Positions 24,533 to 35,015 of a stretch of 61,724 nt of DNA are shown piece after piece. Source of the DNA: Halodesulfovibrio sp. MK-HDV (GTDB lineage Bacteria; Desulfobacterota; Desulfovibrionia; Desulfovibrionales; Desulfovibrionaceae); the NCBI RefSeq assembly GCF_009914765.1, contig NZ_WYDS01000023.1, forward strand, positions 1 to 61,724. The letters run 5' to 3'. Under the pieces are notes generated by a model. That model was given only the letters and a program-made list of their open reading frames with translations, was not told the origin of the DNA and made no database searches. A program made the translations under genes and the position numbers. The stretch's first letter is position 1; each line of letters begins with the position of its first letter.

Positions 24533-26467
24533 GTGAACGTGTCTATTGAAGGACAAGTTGTAGAGGTAGCAGCAGATGCAAGCTTCCGAGATGCCCTGAG
24601 AGAAGTACTCAGCGGTAAAAAATTCAAGACTGTGTTGGCTGCAAAGTGCGGCACGACAACGCTTGATCTCACAGCAACTATTCCGACGGGCTGTGAAGAG
24701 ATCACGCCTGTCTACGTGGACACGCCGGAAGGTCTTGATTTGCTCAGACACTCCACTGCACACATTATGGCTGATGCAGTAAAACGTCTGTTCCCTTCTG
24801 CTAAGGTTACTATTGGTCCTTCCATTGAAAACGGCTTTTACTACGACTTTGACGTAGAGCGCCCGTTCTCACCGGAAGACCTTGAAGCAATTGAAGCGGA
24901 AATGACTAAGATCATCCGTGAGGCCGCTCCATTTACTTGCGAAGTTGTTTCCAAGGATGAAGCGAAGAAGCTGTTTGCAGATATGGGCGAAAGCTACAAG
25001 CTTGAGCTTATCGATGCCATTGATGATGAAGTTGTATCTATCTACCGTCATGGCGAATTTGCAGACCTTTGTCGTGGTCCACATCTTCCGACTACCGGAT
25101 ACGTTAAGTCGTTCAAACTCATGTCTGTTGCTGGTGCTTACTGGCGCGGTGATGAAAAGAACCAGATGCTTTCTCGTATTTACGGTACCGCTTTTGCTGA
25201 TCCTAAAGAATTGAAAAAGTACCTTCATCGTCTTGAAGAAGCGAAAAAACGCGACCACCGTAAACTCGGTGCTGCGCTTGACCTCTTTAGCTTTCAGGAA
25301 GAAGGCGGCGTTGGTATGGCTTACTGGCATCCAAAAGGTGCTCTTGTCCGTACCATCCTTGAAGACTTCGAACGTAAAGAGCATTTAAAACGCGGTTACG
25401 ATATCGTACAGGCACCACAGATTCTTAAGCGTGAGCTTTGGGAACGTTCCGGCCACTACGAGAACTACCGCGAAAATATGTACTTCACCGAAATCGATGA
25501 TGTACCATATGGCGTTAAGCCTATGAACTGTGTTGCGCACATGCTTATTTATAAGTCTCACATGCGCAGCTACCGTGACCTTCCAATGCGCTACTTTGAG
25601 CTTGGTGTGGTTCACCGTCACGAAAAGTCCGGCGTATTGCACGGCCTTATGCGTGTCCGTCAGTTCACTCAGGATGATGCTCATATTATTTGCCGCCCTG
25701 ACCAACTTCAGGAAGAGATTGTTGGTGTTCTTAACTTCGTTAAAGACATTATGAATGTTTTTGGTTTTGAATACTCACTTGAGCTTTCCACCCGTCCTGA
25801 AAAATCCATTGGCGAAGACGCTGACTGGGATCTGGCAACAGAATCTTTGGTTGAAGCGCTCAAAGTCATTGATCTTCCTTACGAGATTAACGAAGGTGAT
25901 GGGGCATTTTACGGACCTAAGATTGACGTTAAGCTTCGTGACTGCCTTGACAGAGAATGGCAATGTGCTACCGTTCAGTGTGATTTTACCTTGCCAGAAC
26001 GCTTTGACTTGGGGTACGTCGGCGAAGATGGTGAACGCCACCGTCCTGTAATGGTCCATCGCGTTATCCTTGGTTCGGTTGAACGCTTTATCGGTATTCT
26101 GACTGAACACTACGCTGGTGCATTCCCGACTTGGCTTGCACCGATGCAGGCTCGCGTGTTGACTGTTACTGATGCACACAACGAATTTGCAGAAAAAATC
26201 AAAGCGGAACTTCTTAAAGAAGGCATCCGCGTTGAGGCAGATACTCGTAATGAAAAGCTGGGCTACAAAGTTCGTGAAGCCCAGGTTTCTAAGATCCCGT
26301 ATATGCTAGTTATCGGGGATAAAGAGATTGAAGAGCAAGGTGTGAACGTACGCATGCGTAAGGGCGAAAACCTTGGTCTGAAATCCGTTTCGGAAGTGGC
26401 AGAGCTTATTAAAGCTGATTGTGAAGAACCGTTTAAAAGCGGAGGGTTAAGCTATCGCTTTTCCTAA
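24533..26467 (+). CDS. thrS: Threonine--tRNA ligase
   Basis: Class II synthetase charging tRNA-Thr, with editing of mischarged serine. 644 residues: TGS domain at about 1-62, second additional/editing domain with [10 protein letters not shown] near 74-83 and the zinc-type C..H set, catalytic core with motif 2 and MNCVAHM, and a C-terminal anticodon-binding domain ending at 644. It starts with GTG at 24533 (AGGAG 8 bases upstream); no ATG is nearby. First gene of the classic thrS-infC-rpmI-rplT-pheST cluster; it overlaps the proposed infC start by 14 bases. Confidence 0.97.
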   Translation: MNVSIEGQVVEVAADASFRDALREVLSGKKFKTVLAAKCGTTTLDLTATIPTGCEEITPVYVDTPEGLDLLRHSTAHIMADAVKRLFPSAKVTIGPSIENGFYYDFDVERPFSPEDLEAIEAEMTKIIREAAPFTCEVVSKDEAKKLFADMGESYKLELIDAIDDEVVSIYRHGEFADLCRGPHLPTTGYVKSFKLMSVAGAYWRGDEKNQMLSRIYGTAFADPKELKKYLHRLEEAKKRDHRKLGAALDLFSFQEEGGVGMAYWHPKGALVRTILEDFERKEHLKRGYDIVQAPQILKRELWERSGHYENYRENMYFTEIDDVPYGVKPMNCVAHMLIYKSHMRSYRDLPMRYFELGVVHRHEKSGVLHGLMRVRQFTQDDAHIICRPDQLQEEIVGVLNFVKDIMNVFGFEYSLELSTRPEKSIGEDADWDLATESLVEALKVIDLPYEINEGDGAFYGPKIDVKLRDCLDREWQCATVQCDFTLPERFDLGYVGEDGERHRPVMVHRVILGSVERFIGILTEHYAGAFPTWLAPMQARVLTVTDAHNEFAEKIKAELLKEGIRVEADTRNEKLGYKVREAQVSKIPYMLVIGDKEIEEQGVNVRMRKGENLGLKSVSEVAELIKADCEEPFKSGGLSYRFS

Positions 26468-26999
26468 GTATCGTAGGCAAGAGCCGCAGGATATGACAAA
26501 GCGCAACGAACAAATTCGTGCGCGTGAGGTTCGTGTTATTGGTGAAACAGGTGAGCAGCTGGGTATTCTCGGAAGAAACCAGGCCATCGACATCGCCAAA
26601 GAAAAAGGACTCGACCTCGTAGAGGTAGCCGCTAGTGCTGAGCCACCAGTCTGTAAAATTATGGACTATGGTAAGTACAAGTTTGAGCTGAAGAAGAAGA
26701 AACAGGAAGCAAAGAAAAATGCTGCTGTAGTTCAGGTTAAAGAAATCAAAGTTCGTCCAAAAACTGACGAGCATGATTACCAGACCAAACTCAAGCACAT
26801 TCGTCGCTTCCTCGAAGCCGGTGACCGTTGTAAAGTTACTGTGTTCTTCCGTGGACGTGAAATCGTTCATAAAGATCGCGGTCTTACAATATTGGAACGG
26901 GCTATGGAGGATACCAAAGATATCGCAAAAGTAGATCAGATGCCACGTTCCGAAGGACGTACCCTGCACATGTTGCTGGTACCGACTGCAAAGAAATAA
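26454..26999 (+). CDS. infC: Translation initiation factor IF-3, probable ATC start
   Basis: Binds the 30S subunit, prevents subunit joining and checks start-codon pairing. The safe frame from ATG 26493 ([16 protein letters not shown]) gives 168 residues. In the same frame ATC at 26454, 8 bases after a strong GGAGG at 26441-26445, adds [15 protein letters not shown]-3 proteins often start MAF plus basic residues before RRNEQIR, and infC is known for AUU-type starts used for self-control. ATG 26493 has only GCAGGA. I therefore prefer 26454 (181 residues). N-domain to about 85, [10 protein letters not shown] linker, C-domain with EIKVRP and [17 protein letters not shown]. Confidence 0.93.
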   Translation: MAFPKYRRQEPQDMTKRNEQIRAREVRVIGETGEQLGILGRNQAIDIAKEKGLDLVEVAASAEPPVCKIMDYGKYKFELKKKKQEAKKNAAVVQVKEIKVRPKTDEHDYQTKLKHIRRFLEAGDRCKVTVFFRGREIVHKDRGLTILERAMEDTKDIAKVDQMPRSEGRTLHMLLVPTAKK

Positions 27000-27029
27000 G
27001 CATTCTGACTTGATTTTGTGATTGATTTG

Positions 27030-27122
27030 GAGCAATATCCCCGTTTCGCGTAGTCATACTTGTTATTCTGCGCATTGCTCAGAGGAATTTTTTGAAAACT
27101 CCCTGTATTGCAGGGGGTTTTC
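27030..27122 (+). promoter_or_regulatory. Leader/attenuator region before rpmI-rplT
   Basis: GAGCAAT (27030-27036) pairs with ATTGCTC (27074-27080) over a 37-base loop, then a terminator-like hairpin AAAACTCCCTG-TATT-GCAGGGGGTTTT (27095-27120) follows with T/C run. rpmI starts 60 bases later. Position fits L20-mediated control, as known in other bacteria, but no family match is claimed. Confidence 0.5.
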
Positions 27123-27183
27123 TCTCGCGTGCTGTCGTTACGCTGTAGAATGACAGTACAGCAATAACGGTAAGGAGATTAAC

Positions 27184-27381
27184 ATGCCAAAGATGAAAAC
27201 CAGACGTGGCGCTGCAAAGCGTTTTTCTTTGACTGGTACCGGCAAGTTCAAACGTCGCAAGCAGAACCTTCGTCACATCCTGACAAAGAAAAGTGCTAAG
27301 CGTAAAATGAACCTCGGTCAGTCTGCTATTGTTGATAAAAGCAACGAGAAAGCTGTTCGTCGTATGCTTCCATACGCATAA
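27184..27381 (+). CDS. rpmI: 50S ribosomal protein L35
   Basis: 65 residues, very basic, starts [25 protein letters not shown], the L35 signature, and ends MLPYA. Strong AAGGAG before ATG 27184. 89 bases before rplT. Confidence 0.97.
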   Translation: MPKMKTRRGAAKRFSLTGTGKFKRRKQNLRHILTKKSAKRKMNLGQSAIVDKSNEKAVRRMLPYA

Positions 27382-27470
27382 GACATTATCAACTTAGTAA
27401 ATAACTTTTTTACGCGCTCCGTTGGCAGTTCTCTCGCCTCACGGAGTGACAAAGACCCTGGAGGGTATCC

Positions 27471-27824
27471 ATGCGAGTCAAGAGAGGCTTGGCGGCCCAT
27501 CGTCGCCATAAGAAATATCTGAAGATGGCTAAAGGTTTCCGTGGCGGTCGTTCTAAATTGTACCGTACCGCACGTGAAGCAGTAGAAAATGCATTAGTAT
27601 ATTCTTACCGTGACCGTAAGACTAAGAAACGTGAGTTTCGTCGTCTTTGGATTCTGCGTATCAACGCAGGTTCCCGTTTGAACGGTCTTTCCTACAGCAA
27701 GTTCATGCACGGCCTGGCCCTGGCTGGCATTGAACTGAACCGTAAGGTCCTTGCTGACCTTGCAGTTCGTGAAAAAGAGCACTTTGCACAGCTTTGCGAA
27801 ATCGCAAAAGCTAAGCTGAGCTAA
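27471..27824 (+). CDS. rplT: 50S ribosomal protein L20
   Basis: 117 residues, basic, starts [20 protein letters not shown] and contains the L20 signature around [11 protein letters not shown] (57-67) and NRKVLADLA near the end. L20 assembles early on 23S rRNA and usually represses its own operon. TGGAGGG precedes ATG 27471; pheS follows after 17 bases. Confidence 0.97.
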   Translation: MRVKRGLAAHRRHKKYLKMAKGFRGGRSKLYRTAREAVENALVYSYRDRKTKKREFRRLWILRINAGSRLNGLSYSKFMHGLALAGIELNRKVLADLAVREKEHFAQLCEIAKAKLS

Positions 27825-27841
27825 GTAGCAGTTTCAGGTAT

Positions 27842-28879
27842 ATGAGCCTGATACATGAATTAGAAAGCCTGGTTCAGGAGCTTAACAGCGGCCTGGATCA
27901 GGCTTTTTCGTTAACCGTAGTGGAAGATTTGCGTGTAGCCTTTTTGGGCCGAAAGGGTAAACTCGCGCAGATCATGCAACGTCTTCCAGAACTGTCAGCA
28001 GAAGAGCGTCCGGAAGTTGGTAAAACTGCAAACATCGTAAAAGGCAAACTTACTGGTTTGCTTGATGCATACAAAACCAAACTGGAAAGCGCAGAAGAAG
28101 CGGACAAACTTGCCAAGTTTGACCCTTCCATGCCGGGACGTATGCCTTGGCAGGGTTCATTGCACCCTGTTACTAAGGTAATGACAGAGATCTGTGACAT
28201 CTTCAAAGGTCTTGGTTACGACATTGTAACCGGTCCTGAAGTTGAGAACGATTTTTATAACTTTGAAGCGCTCAATCTGCCTCCAGAGCATCCGGCGCGT
28301 GACATGCAGGATACCCTGTACGTAACAGATAATATTCTTCTGCGTACACACACATCCCCAATGCAGGCACGTACCATGCTCAAGCAGAAGCCACCGCTTG
28401 CTATTATCGCACCGGGTAAAGTGTATCGTCGTGATTCCGACATTACACACACACCTATGTTCCACCAGATCGAAGGTCTGCTGGTTGGCGAAAAAGTAAG
28501 CCTCGCGGAGCTTCGTGGTACTCTTACAGCCTTCTTGCAGGAAGTGTTTGGACCGGAAACAAAAGTTCGTTTCCGCCCTAGCTTCTTCCCGTTCACCGAG
28601 CCTAGCGTAGAAGTAGATATTTCTTGCTGCATGTGCGGTGGTGAAGGTGAAGTGGACTGTCAGCCTTGTCGTGTTTGTAAGCAGACCGGTTGGGTTGAAA
28701 TCCTTGGCTGTGGCATGGTCGATCCTGAAGTGTTCAAGAAAGTTGGCTATGATCCGGAAAAATACACCGGTTTTGCCTTCGGTCTTGGTGTGGAACGTGT
28801 TGCAATGCTCAAATACGGCATTGGCGACCTCCGCATGTTCTTCGAGAACGATGTGCGTTTCCTTAACCAGTTCATATAG
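27842..28879 (+). CDS. pheS: Phenylalanine--tRNA ligase, alpha subunit
   Basis: Catalytic subunit of the alpha2-beta2 class II enzyme. 345 residues. N-terminal coiled-coil about 1-90 that contacts tRNA, then motif 2 [36 protein letters not shown] and motif 3 [17 protein letters not shown]. The [10 protein letters not shown] segment binds the substrate. The loop [20 protein letters not shown] is richer in cysteines (six) than in the E. coli protein and could bind zinc. Pairs with pheT 17 bases downstream. Confidence 0.97.
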   Translation: MSLIHELESLVQELNSGLDQAFSLTVVEDLRVAFLGRKGKLAQIMQRLPELSAEERPEVGKTANIVKGKLTGLLDAYKTKLESAEEADKLAKFDPSMPGRMPWQGSLHPVTKVMTEICDIFKGLGYDIVTGPEVENDFYNFEALNLPPEHPARDMQDTLYVTDNILLRTHTSPMQARTMLKQKPPLAIIAPGKVYRRDSDITHTPMFHQIEGLLVGEKVSLAELRGTLTAFLQEVFGPETKVRFRPSFFPFTEPSVEVDISCCMCGGEGEVDCQPCRVCKQTGWVEILGCGMVDPEVFKKVGYDPEKYTGFAFGLGVERVAMLKYGIGDLRMFFENDVRFLNQFI

Positions 28880-28896
28880 CAGGGGAGAATAGTACC

Positions 28897-31305
28897 ATGC
28901 TTTTAAGTATTAACTGGTTGAAAGAGTTTGTTCCGTTTACCGGAACAATTCAGGAACTTGACGACGCGCTGACCATGCTTGGTCTTGAAGTGGAAGAAGT
29001 CATTCGTCCATTTGAAGGCATTAAGCCAATGGTTATCGGTCACGTTGTTGAGTGTGAGAAACACCCGGAAGCAGAAAAACTTTCTGTTTGTAAGGTTGAA
29101 GTCGGCGATGAAGAGCCTTTGACTATTGTCTGCGGTGCACCGAACGTTCGTAAAGGACTGACAGTTGCTGTAGTTAAAGTTGGCTCTGTAATGCCTGACG
29201 GCACTAAGATTAAAAAGACAAAACTTCGCGGTATTCCATCCTTCGGCATGATTTGTTCCGAGCGTGAGCTTGGTCTTTCAGACGAACATGATGGCATCAT
29301 GGAGCTTCCTGAAGGGCTCGTGCCGGGTGCAAACCTTGTTGAGTCTCTCAAGCTTGATGAAGAAGTGCTGGATATTTCCATCACTCCTAACCGTGCAGAT
29401 TCTCTGAGCGTACTTGGTGTTGCTCGTGAGGTTGCTCTTGCTTTTGATCTGCCGCTCACCGTTCCTGAGTACAATCTTGTTGAATCCGGCGTTGATTGCT
29501 CTGAAGAAGTTGCAATCGAAATTGCCGATGCAGATAAATGTTACTGCTACTACGGTCGTATTCTTGAAGGTGCTGCCATTGGTCAGTCTCCTGCATGGAT
29601 GCGTTACCGTCTCGTAGCTGTTGGATTACGTCCTATCTCTAATATTGTAGACGTAACCAACTACATCATGATGGGCTTTGGTCAGCCTCTCCACGCATTC
29701 GATCTTGATCGCCTTGAAGGTGGCAAAATTGTTGTGGATACTGCTGCTGAAGGTGAAAAGTTTACTACTCTTGATGAGCAGGAACGCACACTTAAAGCAA
29801 CAGACCTCCTGATCAAAGACGGCAGCAGAAGCGTTGCTCTTGCTGGTGTTATGGGTGGCGCTAACAGCGAAATCCATGATGGTTCAACACGCATTTTCCT
29901 TGAATCTGCTGTGTTCCATCCGGCATCAGTGCGTCGTACCGCTCGTCGCCTTACTCTCTCATCTGATGCTTCTTTCCGCTTTGAACGTGGTGTTGACCAG
30001 TTAAATTGCCCACAGGCAATGGATCGCGCAGCAGCAATGCTTGCCGAACTCACTGGCGCAACAATCCGCAAAGGCGTTTGTAAAGCAGAGCCTAAGCCTT
30101 GGATCGCTCCAGAGCTTCAGTTCCGCCCGCAGCGCTGTCGTGACCTTCTCGGTGTAGATGTAGAAGATTCTTTCTGCAAAGCTACCCTTGAAAAGCTTGG
30201 TTGTACTATTTCCGGTTCCGATACAGCAAACTGGACTATCGTACCTCCTAGCAACCGTCTTGACTACGAGCGTGAAGTAGACTTTATTGAAGAAGTAGCG
30301 CGCGTATACGGCATGGACCGTATCGAGCCTATTCTTCCTCAGGTAAAACGTACTCTCGAAGCACGTAACGACGATTGCAACGAATACGAGTTTTGGTCTC
30401 TCATTAAGCGCTGGGGCTGCGGTCTCGGTCTTAACGAAGCAATCAACTACTCCTTTGTTGGTCATGCAGATCTTGATCTGTTTAATCTGCCGAAAGACAA
30501 CCGCATTACTATCATGAACCCGCTCTCCTCTGAGCAGGATGCTATGCGTACTGAGCTTGCTCCGGGTCTTTTGCAGAACCTTCGTCACAACTTGGGTCAT
30601 GGCAACACAGGTCTGCGCTTGTTTGAACTTGCGCATATCTTTGAAGCTGACGAAACAAGTGATACAACTGTACGTGAATCCGGTCGTCTGAACATTCTGT
30701 TCTACGGTGATCGTTTTGATTCTGCGTACCCGCGTATGGCTTCTGAAGCAGAGTATGCTGATATTAAAGGTTGTGTAGAACATCTTCTTGCACACCTGCA
30801 TGCTGGTGAAGTTAGCTTCACTCTTGCAGAGTCCCATGCATGGATGTCTCCAGCTGTAGACGTTGTAGCGGGCGGCCATAAGGTCGGCACTATCGGCAGA
30901 ATCAACCCTGAGATTGCTGATGCCTACAACGCTAAAAAAGATGTCTGGTTTGCAGACCTCGACACAGACGTGCTGAGCAAACTGTATGTAGCAAGCTGCA
31001 TTAAGTTTAAAGGCCTTGCTGTGCATCAGTCTGCTTGGAATGACATCACTGTAATCGCTCCGATTACACTTAATGTTCAGTCTATCTTTGATCAGGTTGC
31101 AGCTACTAAGTTGCCACTTCTTGAGAAAATGGAACTGATCGACGTGTTCGTGCCTGAATCTTCAGAAGATGCTGAAGAAACACGCAATTTGACCTTCCGC
31201 CTTACTTTTCGTCATAGTTCTAAGACGTTAAAAGATAAGGATGTGGACAAAGAGCGTAAAAAGGTGGTTAAATCTCTCGAAAACGCATTGCCTGTTCGCA
31301 TCTAG
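28897..31305 (+). CDS. pheT: Phenylalanine--tRNA ligase, beta subunit
   Basis: 802 residues, the usual length. Order: EMAP/tRNA-binding OB domain about 40-150 (CEKHPEAEKLSVCKVEVG), B3/B4 editing domain about 210-390, B5 domain about 400-475, catalytic-like core, and the anticodon-binding (FDX-ACB) domain at the C-terminus (FRLTFRHSSKTLKDKDVDK). GGGGAGAA precedes ATG 28897. merR-like gene follows after 26 bases. Confidence 0.97.
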   Translation: MLLSINWLKEFVPFTGTIQELDDALTMLGLEVEEVIRPFEGIKPMVIGHVVECEKHPEAEKLSVCKVEVGDEEPLTIVCGAPNVRKGLTVAVVKVGSVMPDGTKIKKTKLRGIPSFGMICSERELGLSDEHDGIMELPEGLVPGANLVESLKLDEEVLDISITPNRADSLSVLGVAREVALAFDLPLTVPEYNLVESGVDCSEEVAIEIADADKCYCYYGRILEGAAIGQSPAWMRYRLVAVGLRPISNIVDVTNYIMMGFGQPLHAFDLDRLEGGKIVVDTAAEGEKFTTLDEQERTLKATDLLIKDGSRSVALAGVMGGANSEIHDGSTRIFLESAVFHPASVRRTARRLTLSSDASFRFERGVDQLNCPQAMDRAAAMLAELTGATIRKGVCKAEPKPWIAPELQFRPQRCRDLLGVDVEDSFCKATLEKLGCTISGSDTANWTIVPPSNRLDYEREVDFIEEVARVYGMDRIEPILPQVKRTLEARNDDCNEYEFWSLIKRWGCGLGLNEAINYSFVGHADLDLFNLPKDNRITIMNPLSSEQDAMRTELAPGLLQNLRHNLGHGNTGLRLFELAHIFEADETSDTTVRESGRLNILFYGDRFDSAYPRMASEAEYADIKGCVEHLLAHLHAGEVSFTLAESHAWMSPAVDVVAGGHKVGTIGRINPEIADAYNAKKDVWFADLDTDVLSKLYVASCIKFKGLAVHQSAWNDITVIAPITLNVQSIFDQVAATKLPLLEKMELIDVFVPESSEDAEETRNLTFRLTFRHSSKTLKDKDVDKERKKVVKSLENALPVRI

Positions 31306-31331
31306 TAGCAAACAGCCCTGCAGGGAGACGT

Positions 31332-31742
31332 ATGAAAGCAAAGATCTATCGTATCGGAGAGGCTGCTACCCTGCTTAACTTAAAGCCGTACGTGTTACGG
31401 TTTTGGGAAACAGAATTTAAACAGCTTATCCCTATACGCACCCAAAAGGGACAGCGTATGTATTCCGAACAGAATGTGCTTCTGCTTCGGGCGGTACGGC
31501 ATTTGCTTTACGAACGCGGATTGACCATTGAAGGTGCCCGAAAGGTGCTTGGTCAATATGAAGAAATGTATGGCTCTATCACCGGTCCGGAACAACCCGG
31601 GCCGGAGATAGAGGCTTTTTGTACGGGGAGCGGCACTGAGACTCTTTTGCTAGGGCAAGAGGCGACCGGTGCTGTTGATGTTGAGGAGATAATAACCGAG
31701 CTCACATCACTCCGTGATATGCTTTTAACGGGGCGTCGCTGA
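31332..31742 (+). CDS. MerR family transcriptional regulator
   Basis: 136 residues with the MerR winged HTH at about 4-72 (YRIGEAATLLNLKPYVLRFWETEF; RMYSEQNVLLLRAVRHLLYERGLTIEGARKVL) and a short C-terminal tail without cysteines, so not a metal-thiol sensor of the MerR/CueR kind. The same position after pheT holds such a gene in many deltaproteobacteria, often with ihfA between; ihfA is absent here. GGGAGA precedes ATG 31332. Target unknown. Confidence 0.9.
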   Translation: MKAKIYRIGEAATLLNLKPYVLRFWETEFKQLIPIRTQKGQRMYSEQNVLLLRAVRHLLYERGLTIEGARKVLGQYEEMYGSITGPEQPGPEIEAFCTGSGTETLLLGQEATGAVDVEEIITELTSLRDMLLTGRR

Positions 31743-31830
31743 TGCACCCGTCTTTTTGTGTGGTTTGTCCGTAGTGGACGAGCGCACCAACATAGCACCA
31801 TAACCGGCGAAAGCCACAGAGAACATAACT

Positions 31831-32487
31831 ATGATCCTTTCACCTTCGTTATTGTCTTCTGACTTCGGCAGACTTGCTGAAGAATTACAGGCACTCGAAC
31901 AGGCAGGACTTAAATGGGTACACTGGGATGTCATGGATGGCATGTTTGTACCTAATATTACTCTCGGAGCACCAATTATCAAGCGCCTGCGTAAAGAGAG
32001 TAACCTCTTTTTCGATGTGCATTTGATGGTTCAGCAGCCAGAGCGCTATGTAGACGACTTTGTGGATGCCGGTGCAGACATGGTTGTTGTTCATGCTGAA
32101 GCTACTCACCACCTTGAACGTACCATTGCGGAAATTAAACGCAAAGGTGCACAGGCTGGTGTTGCTCTTAATCCGCATACTCCTCTTTCTGTTCTTGATT
32201 ATGTTCTCGACGAACTCGACATGGTACTCATTATGAGTGTTAACCCGGGCTTCGGCGGACAGAAATTTATTCCATTCAGCATGCGCAAGGTTGCAGAACT
32301 TTCCAGCATGATTAAACAGCGTGGTCTTTCAACCCTTATTCAGGTTGATGGCGGTGTTGATCCTAATAACACTGCAGAATTGGTACGTAACGGCGTAGAT
32401 GTCCTTGTATCCGGTTCTGCATTTTTTGGTTTCCCACCGTACGCTGAACGCTTGAAGACGTTTGAAGAAATAGCCCGCAACGCATAG
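31831..32487 (+). CDS. rpe: Ribulose-phosphate 3-epimerase
   Basis: Interconverts ribulose-5-phosphate and xylulose-5-phosphate in the pentose phosphate pathway. 218 residues, TIM barrel. Signatures: LSSDFGRLAEEL, HWDVMDGMFVPN (metal-binding H-D), FDVHLMV, MSVNPGFGGQKFI, and QVDGGVDPNN. ATG 31831 with AGAGAA. Located 113 bases before tkt, which uses its product, so the two are functionally and probably transcriptionally linked. Confidence 0.97.
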   Translation: MILSPSLLSSDFGRLAEELQALEQAGLKWVHWDVMDGMFVPNITLGAPIIKRLRKESNLFFDVHLMVQQPERYVDDFVDAGADMVVVHAEATHHLERTIAEIKRKGAQAGVALNPHTPLSVLDYVLDELDMVLIMSVNPGFGGQKFIPFSMRKVAELSSMIKQRGLSTLIQVDGGVDPNNTAELVRNGVDVLVSGSAFFGFPPYAERLKTFEEIARNA

Positions 32488-32600
32488 CGGACTTTTTGAA
32501 AATTGTTATCAGTGGTTGTCATGGCGGCGATTAATGTCTATCGACTGCCTCAGCAACCAGTTGGAAAAAATTTATTGCATCCATTCTTTTGGAGGAAACG

Positions 32601-34598
32601 ATGCCGTCTCGTAAAGACCTCGCAAATGCTGTTCGTGCTTTAAGCATGGACGCTGTACAGAAAGCAAATTCTGGCCACCCAGGCGCGCCAATGGGCATGG
32701 CAGATATTGCTGAAGTTCTGTGGAACGACTTTCTTAAGCATAACCCAAGCAACCCTGCATGGGCTGACCGTGACCGCTTTGTTCTGTCTAACGGCCACGC
32801 TTCAATGCTTATCTACTCTTTGTTGCACCTCTCCGGTTACGACTTGAGCATCGAAGATATTAAAAATTTCCGCCAGATGGGTTCAAAAACTCCAGGTCAT
32901 CCAGAATACGGAATGACCCCGGGTATTGAAACCACTACTGGCCCTCTTGGTCAGGGTATTGCTACCGCAGTTGGTATGGCAGTTGCTGAAAAAACACTCG
33001 CTGCCCACTTCAACCGCGATGGCTTTGACGTTGTAGACCACTACACCTATGCATTCATGGGTGACGGTTGTATGATGGAAGGTATTTCTCATGAAGCATG
33101 TTCTTTTGCCGGTACCTTGGGTCTTGGTAAACTCATCGCATTCTGGGATGATAACGGTATCTCCATTGACGGCAAAGTAGGCCATTGGTTCAACGAAGAC
33201 ACATGTGCCCGTTACAAAGCGTACGGTTGGCATGTTGTTTGTGACGTTGACGGTCACAACCCTGAAGCAATCAAAAAAGCTGTTGAAGAAGCTAAAGCAG
33301 AAACTGAGAAACCTTCTCTTATCTGTTGCCGCACCATCATCGGCTTCGGTTCCCCGCACAAGCAGGGCACTGCAGCTACTCACGGCGCACCTCTTGGTGA
33401 CGACGAGATTGTAGCTACCCGTAAAGAAATCGGTTGGGATCATCCTGCATTTGATATCCCTGCTGACATTGCTGACGCATGGAACGCTCGTGAGCGTGGT
33501 GCAGCAGCAGAAAAAGAATGGGACGGCATGTTTGCAAGCTACCAGATTGCACATCCTGAACTTTCTAAAGAATTTATCCGCCGCATGGCTGGTGACCTTC
33601 CTGAATCTTTCGAGGCTCTTGCACAGAAAGCAATTGATACAGCTAACGCTGCTGCTAAATCTGCTGCAACCCGTAAAGATTCCCCGGTTGCTCTTAACGC
33701 ATTCGGCCCTGTAATGCCTGAACTCCTTGGCGGTTCTGCAGACCTTACCGGTTCTGTAGGCACCAAGTGGGATCAGTATGAGCTGCTCTTTAAAGATCAC
33801 TGGAACGGCAACTACATGTCCTACGGTGTTCGTGAGTTCGGCATGGGTGCTATGATGAACGGTATGACACTGCACGGCGGTATCATTCCTTACGCTGGTA
33901 CCTTCCTCGTCTTCTCTGACTACGCAAGAAACGCAATTCGTCTTTCCGCTCTCATGGGCATCCGTACTATCTGGGTACTCACTCATGATTCCATCGGACT
34001 TGGCGAAGACGGTCCTACTCATCAGCCAGTAGAACACCTTGCAAGTCTGCGTTTGATCCCTAACTGCCACGTATGGCGTCCTTGTGACACCGTTGAATCC
34101 ATCGAAGCATGGAAATCCGGTGTTGAAACAAAGACTGCTCCTTCTTGTTTATCCATGTCCCGTCAGACTCTGCCATTCATGGAACGTACTGAAGAAGCAC
34201 TCGCCAACGTTAAACGTGGCGGCTACGTACTCCGCGATTGTGAAGGCACTCCTGAGTGTATCCTTATCGCTTCCGGTTCTGAAGTTGGTCTCGTTGCAGA
34301 AGCATACGACCGCCTCACCACCGCAGGTCGTAAAGTTCGCGTTGTTTCCATGCCTTGTACTAACGTATTTGACGCACAGGATGCTGCATACAAAGAAAGC
34401 GTTCTGCCTTCTTCTGTTACAGCTCGTGTTGCTGTTGAAGCAGCTGCGGCTGACTTCTGGTACAAATATGTTGGCCTTGCAGGTCGCGTAATCGGCATGA
34501 CCACCTTTGGTGAATCTGCACCGGCAGGCGAACTCTTCAAGCACTTCGGTTTCACCGTTGAGCATGTTGTAGAAGCTGCTGAAGAAACCATGCGCTAA
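32601..34598 (+). CDS. tkt: Transketolase
   Basis: Thiamine-diphosphate enzyme moving two-carbon units between sugar phosphates. 665 residues from ATG 32601, with GGAGG at 32591-32595; a frame start at 32589 is inside this ribosome site. Visible: N-terminal [37 protein letters not shown], the ThDP motif [32 protein letters not shown] split over 150-180, and [20 protein letters not shown] in the pyrimidine domain. Ends with a terminator 130 bases downstream. Confidence 0.97.
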   Translation: MPSRKDLANAVRALSMDAVQKANSGHPGAPMGMADIAEVLWNDFLKHNPSNPAWADRDRFVLSNGHASMLIYSLLHLSGYDLSIEDIKNFRQMGSKTPGHPEYGMTPGIETTTGPLGQGIATAVGMAVAEKTLAAHFNRDGFDVVDHYTYAFMGDGCMMEGISHEACSFAGTLGLGKLIAFWDDNGISIDGKVGHWFNEDTCARYKAYGWHVVCDVDGHNPEAIKKAVEEAKAETEKPSLICCRTIIGFGSPHKQGTAATHGAPLGDDEIVATRKEIGWDHPAFDIPADIADAWNARERGAAAEKEWDGMFASYQIAHPELSKEFIRRMAGDLPESFEALAQKAIDTANAAAKSAATRKDSPVALNAFGPVMPELLGGSADLTGSVGTKWDQYELLFKDHWNGNYMSYGVREFGMGAMMNGMTLHGGIIPYAGTFLVFSDYARNAIRLSALMGIRTIWVLTHDSIGLGEDGPTHQPVEHLASLRLIPNCHVWRPCDTVESIEAWKSGVETKTAPSCLSMSRQTLPFMERTEEALANVKRGGYVLRDCEGTPECILIASGSEVGLVAEAYDRLTTAGRKVRVVSMPCTNVFDAQDAAYKESVLPSSVTARVAVEAAAADFWYKYVGLAGRVIGMTTFGESAPAGELFKHFGFTVEHVVEAAEETMR

Positions 34599-35015
34599 GA
34601 CTAGACTGTAGTCTTTTGTCTCTGGCGGGTAAGGATCCTTTCCGACACCGCGTGAGAGATACTTTTTCTGACTGCGATATGCAGTTGAAGAAATAAGCTG
34701 CATGGGGACAGTGCTTCCCATAGATAGTATGACCCAAACACGTCCTGCGTGTTTGGGTCTTTCTTTTATTCACGTGCGTTTTTGTGTACGATGTAAAAGT
34801 GGTATTTATGCACTAACTAAGTGCAATAGTAGTTGCAGTGTCTGAGGGTGGTATGAAAAGAACATTTAGAAACCCTTGTAGTGACATTCAAATATCAAAC
34901 AGGTATGTTTACAATAGGTACAGCACGCGACTTTGTAGGCTAGCCGCGACGCAATTCAATACTCGTTCGATATTTATCAAATCTCAAATCAGTTACCAAT
35001 AATAACTGGAGCACC
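34599..35015. other. Spacer between tkt and the Lon-like gene
   Basis: 417 bases. Holds the terminator at 34731-34768. A 49-codon frame at 34853-35002 (MKRTFRNPCSDI) with GAGGGTGG in front ends 13 bases before the protease gene; it may be a leader peptide but composition is not convincing. Otherwise no gene. Confidence 0.4.
34731..34768 (+). terminator. Terminator downstream of tkt
   Basis: GACCCAAACACG-TCCTG-CGTGTTTGGGTC followed by TTTCTTTT. Confidence 0.88.

Noticed and set aside
32883-34070. 395-codon antisense frame in tkt
   Set aside because: Shadow of the strongly coding tkt; Cys/Val/Phe-rich product without ribosome site.
34853-35002. 49-codon frame before the Lon-like gene
   Set aside because: Has GAGGGTGG but odd composition (Arg/Tyr/Asn-rich); not enough to call a gene.
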